From JAKFWF01 sp031374115 (GTDB lineage: Bacteria > Pseudomonadota > Alphaproteobacteria > Rhizobiales > Hyphomicrobiaceae): a stretch of 64,000 bases of DNA. The DNA lies in assembly GCA_031374115.1 (NCBI GenBank), contig JANMNO010000016.1, positions 26,449 through 90,448 of the forward strand. Direction: 5' to 3'. Of the stretch, positions 49,666 through 58,982 are shown one piece after another (position 1 is the first letter of the stretch; each line of letters starts with the position of its first letter). Position numbers and translations under genes: made by a program. A model generated the notes under the pieces. The model had not been told where the DNA came from. It was given only the letters and a program-made list of their open reading frames with translations, and ran no database searches.

Positions 49666-51003
49666 ATGAGCTTCAACGAGATACTCGGCCTCCTTATGCT
49701 GTTCAGCATGCTGGGCGTCATTTTCCTTGGCTTTCCGATCTCATTCACGCTGCTCTTTCTCGCGTTCGTGTTCGGATCGATCGGTATCGGCGCGGATCAG
49801 ACCTTCAACCTCGCCTACCTGCAAATATGGGGCACGATGAAGGACGACATCCTTCCCGCGGTGCCTCTGTTCATTTTCATGGGTTACATGACGGAGCAGG
49901 CAGGCCTGATGGAGCGCCTGTTCTTGGCGTTGCGGCACCTGCTGGCTCCGGTCCGCGGATCGCTCTATCTGGCCGTCATCCTCACGGCCACGATCTTTGC
50001 AATGGCGACAGGCATTGTCGGTGCGGCCGTGACCGTACTCGGGATCATGGCCGGGCCGATCATGATCAAGTGTGGATACGATGCTAAACTGTCCGCAGGC
50101 GCCATTGCGGCAGGTGGCACCCTCGGCATCCTCATCCCGCCGAGCGTGATGCTGGTCGTGATGGGGCCGACGCTCGGTGTGCCCGTAAATCAGCTGTACT
50201 CAGCCGCTTTCGTTCCCGGCTTTCTCCTGGCGGGGATGTACATCGTCTACTGTATGACACGCAGCTTTATCGATCCGAGCCTCGGGCCGCCCGTTCCTAA
50301 GGAGGAGCGGATCGAGAATTACTGGCTGGTGGTCAAGGAAGTGCTCATCGGCGTAGTGCCCCTCGCCGGCCTTATCTCCTTCACGCTTGGCACCATCTTG
50401 CTCGGTCTTGCAACGCCCACTGAAGCCGCATCGTGCGGCGCCTTCGGCGCGATGTTTCTTGCGCTGATCTACGGCAAGTTGACGCCGACCGCGGTGAAGA
50501 ATGCCGCAATCGCGACCATGGTCACGTCAAGCATGGTTCTGCTGCTCGCGGTAGCCTCGAACGTGTTTGGCGCGATTTTCACGCGACTCGGCACCGCTGG
50601 CCTCATTACTAACTCGCTCGTCGCGCTGCCGCTGACCGACTGGTGGAAGCTCGGTCTCATCATGGTGCTGATCTTCCTGCTGGGTTGGCCCTTCGAGTGG
50701 CCGGCGATTGTCCTCGTTTTCCTGCCGATTTTCCTTCCGGTGGTCCAGAAGCTCAACCTTGGCCTCGATAAAGTCGATCTGATGATCTGGTTCGGGGCAA
50801 TCGTTGCGGTCAATCTGCAGACGGCGTTCCTCAGTCCGCCCGTTGCCATGTCGGCCTACTTCCTGCGCAACGTCGTACCGCAATGGAGCCTGTCGACCAT
50901 CTATAGGGGGATGGCGAACTTCATGGTGATCCAAGTTCTCTGCCTGATCGCCTTGATCGTGTGGCCAGACATCGTCCTATGGTTGCCACGCCTGCTGCGC
51001 TGA
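49666..51003 (+). CDS. dctM: TRAP transporter large permease (DctM family)
   Basis: A 445-residue polytopic membrane protein of the DctM family with about 11-13 helices. Signatures are LGFPISFTLLFLAFVFG at the start, the gate region GGTLGILIPPSVMLVVMGPT, and SPPVAMSAYFLRNVVP towards the C-terminus. It uses a sodium or proton gradient and is part of the three-gene TRAP operon after DctP and DctQ. ATG 49666 lies 10 bases after the DctQ stop. Confidence 0.93.
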   Translation: MSFNEILGLLMLFSMLGVIFLGFPISFTLLFLAFVFGSIGIGADQTFNLAYLQIWGTMKDDILPAVPLFIFMGYMTEQAGLMERLFLALRHLLAPVRGSLYLAVILTATIFAMATGIVGAAVTVLGIMAGPIMIKCGYDAKLSAGAIAAGGTLGILIPPSVMLVVMGPTLGVPVNQLYSAAFVPGFLLAGMYIVYCMTRSFIDPSLGPPVPKEERIENYWLVVKEVLIGVVPLAGLISFTLGTILLGLATPTEAASCGAFGAMFLALIYGKLTPTAVKNAAIATMVTSSMVLLLAVASNVFGAIFTRLGTAGLITNSLVALPLTDWWKLGLIMVLIFLLGWPFEWPAIVLVFLPIFLPVVQKLNLGLDKVDLMIWFGAIVAVNLQTAFLSPPVAMSAYFLRNVVPQWSLSTIYRGMANFMVIQVLCLIALIVWPDIVLWLPRLLR

Positions 51004-51026
51004 CGTAACGATCCGGACCAAGACCC

Positions 51027-51923
51027 ATGACGGATACTTCCGTTTTCTCCCATGGCTATGCCGATGTCGGCGAGGTGCTGCTCCACTATGTGGTGGCTGG
51101 CAATGGCCCACCGGTTGTTTTGCTGCATGGCTGGCCGATGACGTGGTGGTCGTGGCGTCACGTGATCCCGCGCCTCGCTCGTCAGTACACGGTCATCGCG
51201 CCGGATCTGCGCGGCCTCGGAGACTCCTCGCGTCCCTCCACCGGCTACGACAAGAAGACGATCGCCGAGGACGTGTGGCGTCTCGTCCATGACAAGCTTG
51301 GATATCAAACTTTCTTTCTCGTCGGCCACGACTGGGGCGGACCGACAGCCTTCGCCCTTGCCGCGGCGCACCGCGAGGCCGTTCGACGTCTCGTCATCAT
51401 CGACGTCGTGATCCCCGGCGACGGCGCCGATTTCAGCCAGGGCGGGCGGCGATGGCATCACCAGTTCCATATCACGCCGGACCTGCCGGAGGCGCTGACC
51501 CAAGGCCGCGAGGACATCTATCTCGGATGGTTCTTCCGCACGTTTGCGCTCAGGCCCGACGCGGTCAGCCCCGACGACATGGCAGAGTACCTGCGCACGT
51601 ACCGGCAGCCCGGCGCCATGCGTGCCGGCTTCGAATACTACCGTGCGCTCGATCGGGACGCGGCCGCCAACAGCGCTGAGATCAAAGCACGCGGACCACT
51701 GATGATGCCGGTGCTGGCGATCGGTGGCGCAGCCGGATATCCGCACGCGCGTGGTCGCGGAACCGAGCCCGAGCACTCCTTGCGCCAAGTTGCGCGCGAC
51801 GTTCGCGGCCTGGTCATCCCGGAGTGCGGGCATCAGGTTCCCGAAGAGCAGCCGGGACGACTGGCCGATGCCCTCGAAGCTTTCTTCGCCGAAGACGCCC
51901 CGCCGGGCACAAGACGCACCTGA
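51027..51923 (+). CDS. Alpha/beta hydrolase (epoxide hydrolase-like)
   Basis: A 298-residue alpha/beta-fold hydrolase. The oxyanion motif is VVLLHGWPMTWWSW with HG-W, the nucleophile elbow is FLVGHDWGGPTA with Asp as nucleophile, and the His of the triad lies in PECGHQVPEEQPG. The Asp nucleophile fits epoxide hydrolases and haloalkane dehalogenases, and a cap domain occupies residues about 130-220. It follows the TRAP operon by 23 bases and may be its last gene, but its reaction does not obviously fit an acid-sugar pathway. ATG 51027. Confidence 0.88.
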   Translation: MTDTSVFSHGYADVGEVLLHYVVAGNGPPVVLLHGWPMTWWSWRHVIPRLARQYTVIAPDLRGLGDSSRPSTGYDKKTIAEDVWRLVHDKLGYQTFFLVGHDWGGPTAFALAAAHREAVRRLVIIDVVIPGDGADFSQGGRRWHHQFHITPDLPEALTQGREDIYLGWFFRTFALRPDAVSPDDMAEYLRTYRQPGAMRAGFEYYRALDRDAAANSAEIKARGPLMMPVLAIGGAAGYPHARGRGTEPEHSLRQVARDVRGLVIPECGHQVPEEQPGRLADALEAFFAEDAPPGTRRT

Positions 51924-52621
51924 GACCGCAGAACAACTCTCACTGATCCGAGCGAAGCACAGTACTGATGAACCAGCGCACAAAACCTGCTTTCAGATCC
52001 TCGGCGAGCCCTGACGTCGGCAAGGGCGAGTTCGAGCGATCTCGCTAGACGGCTGTGCGTCCGTCGTCAACTCAACTCGAAGTCGTCTCAAACCTCTGGG
52101 GCTCTGGCAAAGGACGGTCGAGTTCGAGAAGATGCGCGCCGCCTAAGGCCGCTCGTTGTCTCTCTCGCGCGCTCAGGGCGCAACGGTTGAGCGTCGCTGC
52201 CATCAAATATTGTCCACAGAAATCCGCAGCCGCCTATTTGACCGTTATACGACGTTTGCAGTTTGTCTGGGGTTCTAAAGCGCTAAGTCATTGAAATATA
52301 TGGCGCACCCGACAGGAGGACGACAACTCAGACAAATGAATAAGTTAGCAGTCCCAACCCAAACGGTTGATCTCTACGTGTTCTCGATGTTTTCCAAAAT
52401 TTTCCCAAACCTGCCCCAACGTGTTGGAGCTTAGCAAACTTCTTCCGGCTTATCCGTCAAAAGGTTATGTATGGTCTTTGTGCACTAGACGACTTTAAGG
52501 GCCCAGCCAGCTTCATTCGCCGTTAACGACCTGATGGCCAACGTCCATGCTGGCCGCTATGCATATGCGAACGCCATACTCAAGATATACTTGTTAGTGC
52601 TGAGTTGATCGCCCAGTAGGG
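51924..52621. other. 698-base stretch without genes, AT-richer in its second half
   Basis: No supported gene. The first 270 bases resemble neighbouring DNA; from about 52200 the sequence becomes clearly more A/T-rich than most of the window. That shift, followed by a broken PLP-enzyme gene, suggests foreign or decayed DNA. No terminator, inverted repeat pair or target-site duplication is obvious. Confidence 0.45.
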
Positions 52622-53006
52622 TTCCACCTAGTCAGTAAGGCGACGATTGACAGATGTGGCTGACCAAAAATCTTGAGGCCACCGATCTCGCTGATGCCGG
52701 CCTTGTACGCATCGATAAAGCCCATCAGGTCGTGAGCGATGCGCTTGTAGCCATCTTGCCCGAGGAACTGAAACGCGGCCCAGGCAGCCGCAACACCACC
52801 GGCTGGCCGGGTGCCTACTATCGTTGATGTTGTGAATCTGCCATTCGGCCAGTTGTTGAAATCGAAATGGTGAAACCCGGCCATCTCCGGTGTGCGGTAG
52901 AACACGGTCGAGGCCGCAACGGCAGTATTGCTTGTTCACCTTCTGGGGGTCGGTGTCGACCCTGACCAGCGTCTTGCCGACAGCCATCCTCATGCGCCAG
53001 TCTCAA
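52622..53006 (-). pseudogene. Fragment of a PLP-dependent decarboxylase/sphingosine-1-phosphate-lyase-like gene
   Basis: The minus-strand frame to 52905 reads FYRTPEMAGFHHFDFNNWPN then TSTIVGTRPAGGVAAAWAA and FLGQDGYKRIAHD. This is the post-Lys region of the group II decarboxylase/S1P-lyase family (usual form: TLAGSRPGG...AAxWAAM). The preceding part (VRVDTDPQKVNKQYCRCGLD) is in a second frame and corresponds to the PLP-lysine region, so at least one frameshift separates them. N- and C-terminal parts are missing. Clearly a remnant of a once ~450-residue gene. Confidence 0.7.
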
Positions 53007-53302
53007 TCGGCTATCTCACATTTCGTGGCTATTTTGGGAGGGCCGACGGAGCGGCAATCAGCGGGACGCCAAGTAGCGCATTAGATCGTTCAATCGCATT
53101 GCGCGCTCGCCCCTGCTCTTGCCGATACCGCGCCAGCACCGCCAGCTTTGGCAGAAAAGGTTCATTGTCGAGTAAGCAAGCAGGGAAATTGGCCAAAGCG
53201 CCGGTCGATGCGATATTGAAGTCTGTCGCCGCTGACAGCTCGTGTGCCGGGAATGCGAGCCAGCTTTTCCGGCACACGCGACCCAAACGCAATGGAGACA
53301 CG
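53007..53302. other. Intergenic stretch upstream of the enolase-superfamily gene
   Basis: 296 bases with no supported gene on the plus strand. A minus-strand frame crosses it (53029-53430) and contains protein-like text such as RKSWLAFPAHELSA, which I cannot assign; it may be the C-terminus of another decayed gene. The promoter of the dehydratase gene should lie here. Confidence 0.35.
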
Positions 53303-54448
53303 ATGCGCATAGCCTCAGTCCGCGCCCATGTGCTGGAAGCAAAACTGTCCGAACCATTCGGATGGAGCTTCAATGCAACCGACGTCCGCGGCTCCTGCCT
53401 CGTCGAGATCGTGGCCGAAGACGGCACCACCGGCTGGGGCGAATGCTACGGCCCATCCCGGTTGAACGCCTCGATCGTGCAAGTTATGGCTCGCGACCTC
53501 GTGGGCAAGGACGCTCTCGCGACTGAACTGCACTGGCAGCATCTGTACAACAAATTCCGGGACCAGGGGCAGAAGGGGCTCATCGTCTGCGCCATCTCGG
53601 GGATCGATATTGCGCTTTGGGATCTGAAAGGGCGCCATTTCGAAACGCCGGTCCACGTGTTGATGGGTGGTCCCTTGCGTCGCGACGTGCGCGCCTACGC
53701 AACGGGAACCTACCGCCTGCGCTCTGGCGATCCGCTCGACTACATCGTGCGTGAGACGTGTGGCTACGTCAAAGAGGGCTTCTCGGCTGTGAAACTGAAG
53801 ATCGGCTTCGGTGTCGAGGAGGACGTGCGCTTGGTCCACGCCGTGCGCGAGGCGATCGGTCCGAAAATCGGACTCATGCTGGATGCCAATCATGGCTTCG
53901 ACGTTATCGAGGCGATCGAGTTGGGACGAAGAGTGGCTGCTCTCGACATCGGTTGGTTCGAGGAGCCGGTCGTCCCCGATGACCTCAATTCTTATGTCGA
54001 GGTGCGCCGCGGACAACCGATACCCGTGGCCGGTGGAGAGTGTGAGTTTACCCGCTGGGGTTTCCGCGAAGTCCTTCAGCGGCGCGCCATCGATATCCTA
54101 CAGCCCGATACGTGCGCGGCCGGCGGTCTTTCGGAATGTAAGAAGATCGCTGATATGGCGACCGCTTTCGGGGTCCGTTACGTGCCTCATGTCTGGGGCA
54201 CAGGAGTGGGCCTCGCAGCCGCGCTGCAGTTGCTCGCCGTGTTGCCGCACACGCCGCCGCGTCTGACGCCGCGAGAGCCGATGCTGGAATTCGACCGGTC
54301 CGAGCATCCGTTTCGTCAGGCGGTCCTGGTGCAACCGCTTGAACATAAGGATGGCACTGTCGTGATCCCCGATGGTCCTGGTCTGGGGATCGACGTCGAT
54401 CGTGCCGCTGTCGAGCGCTTCGCAATCGCGTCGCCGGCAGGATCATGA
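53303..54448 (+). CDS. Mandelate racemase/muconate-lactonizing (enolase) superfamily protein
   Basis: A 381-residue enolase-superfamily enzyme. The KxK motif is AVKLKIGFG, metal ligands are Asp in GLMLDANHG, Glu in IGWFEEPVV and Glu in PVAGGECEF, and the general base His is VPHVWGTGVG. The KxK plus late His pattern is the mandelate racemase subgroup, which contains acid-sugar dehydratases such as galactonate dehydratase as well as racemases. Linkage with dgo genes elsewhere in the window makes an acid-sugar dehydratase attractive but unproven. The long upstream open frame is not protein-like; ATG 53303 has GGAG upstream. Confidence 0.88.
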   Translation: MRIASVRAHVLEAKLSEPFGWSFNATDVRGSCLVEIVAEDGTTGWGECYGPSRLNASIVQVMARDLVGKDALATELHWQHLYNKFRDQGQKGLIVCAISGIDIALWDLKGRHFETPVHVLMGGPLRRDVRAYATGTYRLRSGDPLDYIVRETCGYVKEGFSAVKLKIGFGVEEDVRLVHAVREAIGPKIGLMLDANHGFDVIEAIELGRRVAALDIGWFEEPVVPDDLNSYVEVRRGQPIPVAGGECEFTRWGFREVLQRRAIDILQPDTCAAGGLSECKKIADMATAFGVRYVPHVWGTGVGLAAALQLLAVLPHTPPRLTPREPMLEFDRSEHPFRQAVLVQPLEHKDGTVVIPDGPGLGIDVDRAAVERFAIASPAGS

Positions 54449-54704
54449 CGCCGGCAAACTCTCTGCGTCTCAACCGTCATATCGCCGGCGCCTCTCGCTA
54501 GTGAGCCAGAGTGGTTGATTCGACCTCGGCAATCCTTCAACTTCACCGTCAGCTGTACCCGTCAAGCGACCGGCGCGTCCGGCCTGCAGTCAGCCTAGTA
54601 TTGATGGTGGATTCTGTGGGCATGCGTTGTTACGTTCGCAACTAGCGCTCATGCAGCACATGTGATGGGCGCTACCGTTGTTGCTGCCTTCGTAGTGGAA
54701 AATC

Positions 54705-56432
54705 ATGAAATTCATCGAACGGCGCGCTGATGGGAGCAACGGTCGTCTGGTCCGAGGTGACCGGCACATGGTGTCGGCCGGACACAATGCAGCGGCAACG
54801 GCAGCACTGCTGGTGCTGGAAGCGGGCGGCAATGCCATCGACGCCGGGGTCGCTGCCGGCCTCGTTCTTGGCGTCGTGCAATGCGACATAGTCAACGTCG
54901 CGGGCGTTGCGCCGATCATGATCCGGGATGGCAGAAACGGCCGCGTGGTTACCATCGATGGTCTCGGCGTGTGGCCGGCAGCCGCATCGGCGCGGCATTT
55001 CCGCGACGTGCACGGTGGTGCGATTCCAAAAGGACTGCTGCGCACGGTTGTGCCGTCAGCTCCTGCAGCGTGGATCGAGGCGTTGAGCCGCTTCGGCACC
55101 ATGAGTTTCGGCGACGTAGCGCAGGCTGCGATCCGGCTGGCGCGTGACGGTTTTCCGGTGCATCCGACGATGGCCGATTTCGTGGCCAAGTACGCCGCCG
55201 ACTATATCGCTTATCCAGACAACGCAGCGCTATTCCTTCGCAACGGCAAGCCCGTCGCTGTCGGTGCCTCGATGAAGCAGCCCGATCTGGCAGCGACGCT
55301 GACCTATATGGCCGATCAGGAGCGTGCGACTTTGGCGAAGAGCCGTGAAGCGGGTCTGAAAGCGGCGCGCGACGCCTTTTATCGCGGTGACATTGGTGCG
55401 CGCATCGCGAATTACCACGCCGCCAACGGTGGCTGGCTGACGTTCGAGGACCTCACGCGCTACGCGGTCCACATAGAGTTGCCGGTGGTGACGCACTGGC
55501 GCGGCATCGAACTCTACAACTGCGGGCCGTGGTGCCAAGGTCCGATGATGGCGCAGGCGATCGCCATACTAGGTGACACCGATCTCGGTGCGCTTGGCCA
55601 CAACTCGCCAGCCTACGTTCACTTGCTGACCGAAGTGATGAAGCTGACCTTCGCCGATCGCGAGGCCACGTATGGTGATCCGCGCTTCGTCGATGTGCCG
55701 CTGGCCGAGATGCTTTCAGCTGAGTATGGCGCCCGGCAACGCGCGCGCATTGATCCGTTGCGCGCCATTCCCGGGTTGCCGGCGGCCGGGATCGGGAAGC
55801 CCACGGTGCAAGCGTTCGCTTCGGGCAAAGGTGACCCAGCACCATCACCCGACACGTCCTATGTCGCCGTCGTCGATCGCTGGGGCAACGCTTTCTCGGC
55901 GACGCCGAGCGACACCTCAAACGACACGCCGATCATTCCGGGGCTCGGCATATGCCCGTCCTCGCGCGGGTCGCAGTCTTTCACAATCGAGGGACACCCG
56001 AGCGAAGTCGCACCTGGCAAGCGGCCGCGCTTAACACCTAATCCGGCGATTGCGGTGTTTGACAGCGGCATGGTGATGCCGTTCGGTTCGCCCGGCGGCG
56101 ACGTGCAAACGCAGTCGATGCTGCAGATGCTTTTGAATCTCGCGGTGTTCGACATGGATCTCGTCAGCGCGATCGAGGCGCCGCGATTCGCGACCTACAG
56201 CTTCCCAAGCAGCTTCGAGCCGCACGAGATACTGCCCGATCGCGTGATGCTGGAAGGCCGCTTCCCGGCTGCAACGCTCGATGCGCTTCGCCACCTGGGC
56301 CATGACGCGCAAGCATGGCCAGCCTTCACTTTCCAATCTGGTGCGGTTTGTGCAGTGCTGCATCATGAGCCCAGCGGCGTGAAGATCGCCGCCGCCGATC
56401 CGCGTCGCAACACTGGCGTCGCCGGGTGGTAG
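54705..56432 (+). CDS. Gamma-glutamyltransferase-like Ntn-hydrolase, leaderless
   Basis: A 575-residue GGT-family Ntn-hydrolase. The large-subunit part has GHNAAATAALLVLEAGGNAIDA. The self-cleavage Thr (around residue 383) is in SPDTSYVAVVDRWGNAFS, where classical enzymes have TTHY. The gamma-glutamate-binding region ends with NTGVAGW. No signal peptide is present (start MKFIERRADGSNGRL), so it is likely cytoplasmic, unlike classical periplasmic GGT. The downstream importer and GATase-like gene suggest that it removes or transfers gamma-glutamyl groups on an imported amine or peptide. ATG 54705. Confidence 0.87.
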   Translation: MKFIERRADGSNGRLVRGDRHMVSAGHNAAATAALLVLEAGGNAIDAGVAAGLVLGVVQCDIVNVAGVAPIMIRDGRNGRVVTIDGLGVWPAAASARHFRDVHGGAIPKGLLRTVVPSAPAAWIEALSRFGTMSFGDVAQAAIRLARDGFPVHPTMADFVAKYAADYIAYPDNAALFLRNGKPVAVGASMKQPDLAATLTYMADQERATLAKSREAGLKAARDAFYRGDIGARIANYHAANGGWLTFEDLTRYAVHIELPVVTHWRGIELYNCGPWCQGPMMAQAIAILGDTDLGALGHNSPAYVHLLTEVMKLTFADREATYGDPRFVDVPLAEMLSAEYGARQRARIDPLRAIPGLPAAGIGKPTVQAFASGKGDPAPSPDTSYVAVVDRWGNAFSATPSDTSNDTPIIPGLGICPSSRGSQSFTIEGHPSEVAPGKRPRLTPNPAIAVFDSGMVMPFGSPGGDVQTQSMLQMLLNLAVFDMDLVSAIEAPRFATYSFPSSFEPHEILPDRVMLEGRFPAATLDALRHLGHDAQAWPAFTFQSGAVCAVLHHEPSGVKIAAADPRRNTGVAGW

Positions 56433-56466
56433 TCGAATGCCGCAACTCTGTTGGGGAGATTTGAAC

Positions 56467-57525
56467 ATGGATAGACGCCAATTGTTGATCGGAGCCGGCG
56501 CACTCGCTGCAGGTGCTTCGGCGCGCATGACACCGGCATTGGCACAGGCAAAACCCTCGCAGATGGTGCTGATGACCTGGGGCGGGCTGTGGGGCGACAG
56601 CATGAAAGAAGGCTGCGACACAGCCTTTGAGAAACTGACCGGCGTCAAGATCATTCAGGACCGCGGCTCGAGCCCGGGCGAGCGCATCACCAAGATCAAG
56701 GTCGCGGCCGCTGATCAGAAGTTCGACATCGTGCAACTGCACGACGGCATCGTACCGCTCGCGGTCGCTCAAGGCGCGCTTGAGCCGATCAACCGCAACT
56801 CGCCGCGCCTCACCAATCTCAAGAACGTGCCGGACCGCTTCATCCAGAGCCACTGGATCGCGATGATCTATTCGCCGCTCGGCATCATTTACAATACGAA
56901 GCTCGTGAAGAACCCGCCGAGGTCGTTCGCCGATCTGTGGCGGCCTGAGTTCAAGGGCCAGATAGTGCTGCCCGAGATCACCCATTCGATTGGGCCCTAC
57001 ATCGTGCCGATCGGATCGATTGCTGCCGGCAAGGGCCCGAACGATGCCGAAGCTGGCTTCGAGATGCTGAAGAAGATGACCGCGCAGCAACCGATCTGGG
57101 CGAAGGATACCGACAGCATCATGAACGCACTGCGTAACGAGGAGGCGGTCATCGGCCTACTCTACAAGTCGCAGTCGTTCACGGTGAAGGGTTGGAATGC
57201 GCCGGTCGAGTGGGTCTATCCGTCGGAAGGCGCGATCCTTTATTCGTCTGGCACCGGCATCGCCAAGGGCTGCAAGAACATGGAACTGGCCGAGGAATTC
57301 TTGAACCTTACGCTGGATCCGAAAGTGCAGACCGTGGTGGCGCAGAAGTTCAACTATCCGGGCACCAATACCACGACCGAGGCCGGGCTTCCGGCCAAAC
57401 TGCAGGCCCGCGTTAAAGCCGCACCGGACGAGATGAGCCGCCTGATCGATCTCGACCACGCCACGATGGCGGCCAAGCGCGGCGAGTGGACGGACCGCTG
57501 GAACCGCATCGTCTCGGCCGGTTGA
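56467..57525 (+). CDS. ABC transporter substrate-binding protein (PotD/PotF-like)
   Basis: A 352-residue solute-binding protein with a twin-arginine-type signal (MDRRQLLIGAGALAAGASAR) and cleavage near AQA. The mature chain opens PSQMVLMTWGGLWGDSMKEG, typical of polyamine and opine binding proteins. The central part IQSHWIAMIYSPLGIIYNTK is the family ligand region. Its operon partners are an ATPase and two separate permeases. ATG 56467 follows GGGGAG; the upstream frame from 56437 is not signal-like. Ligand not determinable. Confidence 0.9.
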   Translation: MDRRQLLIGAGALAAGASARMTPALAQAKPSQMVLMTWGGLWGDSMKEGCDTAFEKLTGVKIIQDRGSSPGERITKIKVAAADQKFDIVQLHDGIVPLAVAQGALEPINRNSPRLTNLKNVPDRFIQSHWIAMIYSPLGIIYNTKLVKNPPRSFADLWRPEFKGQIVLPEITHSIGPYIVPIGSIAAGKGPNDAEAGFEMLKKMTAQQPIWAKDTDSIMNALRNEEAVIGLLYKSQSFTVKGWNAPVEWVYPSEGAILYSSGTGIAKGCKNMELAEEFLNLTLDPKVQTVVAQKFNYPGTNTTTEAGLPAKLQARVKAAPDEMSRLIDLDHATMAAKRGEWTDRWNRIVSAG

Positions 57526-57539
57526 TAGGGCCAGGGCAG

Positions 57540-58982
57540 ATGCCGACCTATCGCCTCAGCTGGTACGAGAACGCCGATCGCCTCGATGTGGCGGTCCTGG
57601 TCAATCGCCTCGTCGCGTGTGGCGCACGCGCGTCGCGTTTCGGCGCAACCGCGAGCAGCGAACAGGACGATTACCTCGTCGAGGTGCCGGTCGCGCTTGC
57701 CGAAGTGTTGGGGCGCCGCGGCTTTGCATTAGCGGCAACCAACGATGATCAGGGTGCGCAGCCGATTAAGCCGGTTCGCGCCGTGGTGTTGTCTGGCAAA
57801 GCTTCGGCCTATCCCTACTACGGCTACTACGCGCTCGCATTGTCACGGCTCGGGATCGCATACCGGCCGGTATCGGGAGCCGAAATCGCCTCAGGTGCGC
57901 TCGAGGCTGAAAACATACTCGTACTGCCGGGCGGGTTTTCAAACTGGAGTCTCGACGCCAAGGAAGAGACGCTCGGTGCGGATCAATCAGTGCGGAACTT
58001 TTTCCGCGAAGGCGGCGCGGCAGTCGCCTCGTGTGGCGGGGCCTACTACCTCTCCAAGGGGCGCCCGACGTGGCTCGGCCTCGCCGATGCGCGGCCGAAC
58101 GTCACGCAAGACTATCTGCGGACGGGTGTCGGCCTCACCACCTGCCGGATCGCTGACGGCCCATTGCGCCGCGGACTGCCGCCGACGCTTGAGATCCCCT
58201 ATTTTCACGGGCCCGCCTTCGACGAGATCGGCGGCAATTGTGCCCCGCTTGGGCACTTCCGCGACCTAGTTACATCTGGCCGGCTGTTCATCGACAATCC
58301 ACTGACACCCGAAACGTTCGCTGCGCACATGCAGGAGCGTATCGCGATCCTGTCGGCGGAAGGACCGCGCGGCCGCGCTATCCTGTTCTCGCCGCATCCC
58401 GAAATGGGCGACCTGCTCGCAAAGTACATGCTGCTCGAAAGTTACATCCCGCACTATCTGCCGATCCGTGGCGCGCAGGTGATGCAGGAGACGCTGACCG
58501 CTGCGCGGCCAGATGAGTCGCGCGCCTTCCTGCTTATCCTCAATGCGCTTGAAATGATGGGGTCCGGCGCACGTGCCGCGACGGCTGCCACAACGCCGCC
58601 GGAAAAGTCGCAGGCCGCTTCCGCTGGCGCGAAGCTTGAAGCACTGGCGAACGCGTGGCGCGCGCGCTCGAAACTTCTGGCGCCGTCGGAAGGAGGCATG
58701 GGTGACCTGGAACGCTTCGTGCTCGCAGGGCTCGAGCGACGACTACCGAAGGCGATCGAGCGGCTATCGCCCGTGCTGGATCGCCTAGCAACCGCCGGTC
58801 ACGATGGTCCGCGACTTGCTGCGTCATTCGCCGCGATCACCGGCGACGCGATCGCTTCGTGGCAGGCGCCGGCCAAACGCCGCCCAGCCGAATTGCTGCT
58901 CGAACTAGAACTTGCGCTGCTACTGATCGAAGCCTGGGCGATCCAAGGCGAATTACACAACCTGATCGAGGCGCATGTCTGA
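57540..58982 (+). CDS. Glutamine-amidotransferase-like (BPL-N type) protein, unknown function
   Basis: A 480-residue protein. The N-terminal half resembles the class I glutamine-amidotransferase-like fold of the biotin-protein-ligase N domain: ENILVLPGGFSNWSLDAK, then the nucleophile elbow GGAAVASCGGAYYL with Cys, and a distal segment ILFSPHPEMGD, where His is the second triad member. The C-terminal 170 residues are Ala/Glu/Leu-rich helical and unassigned. Such genes often travel with amine or peptide metabolic loci. It lies between the binding-protein and ATPase genes of the importer and overlaps the ATPase gene by 8 bases, so it belongs to the transport operon. Reaction unknown. Confidence 0.75.
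   Translation: MPTYRLSWYENADRLDVAVLVNRLVACGARASRFGATASSEQDDYLVEVPVALAEVLGRRGFALAATNDDQGAQPIKPVRAVVLSGKASAYPYYGYYALALSRLGIAYRPVSGAEIASGALEAENILVLPGGFSNWSLDAKEETLGADQSVRNFFREGGAAVASCGGAYYLSKGRPTWLGLADARPNVTQDYLRTGVGLTTCRIADGPLRRGLPPTLEIPYFHGPAFDEIGGNCAPLGHFRDLVTSGRLFIDNPLTPETFAAHMQERIAILSAEGPRGRAILFSPHPEMGDLLAKYMLLESYIPHYLPIRGAQVMQETLTAARPDESRAFLLILNALEMMGSGARAATAATTPPEKSQAASAGAKLEALANAWRARSKLLAPSEGGMGDLERFVLAGLERRLPKAIERLSPVLDRLATAGHDGPRLAASFAAITGDAIASWQAPAKRRPAELLLELELALLLIEAWAIQGELHNLIEAHV

Noticed and set aside
54590..55189. 199-codon minus-strand ORF
   Set aside because: It is an antisense shadow of the gamma-glutamyltransferase-like gene, with Pro/Arg/Ser-rich low-complexity composition.
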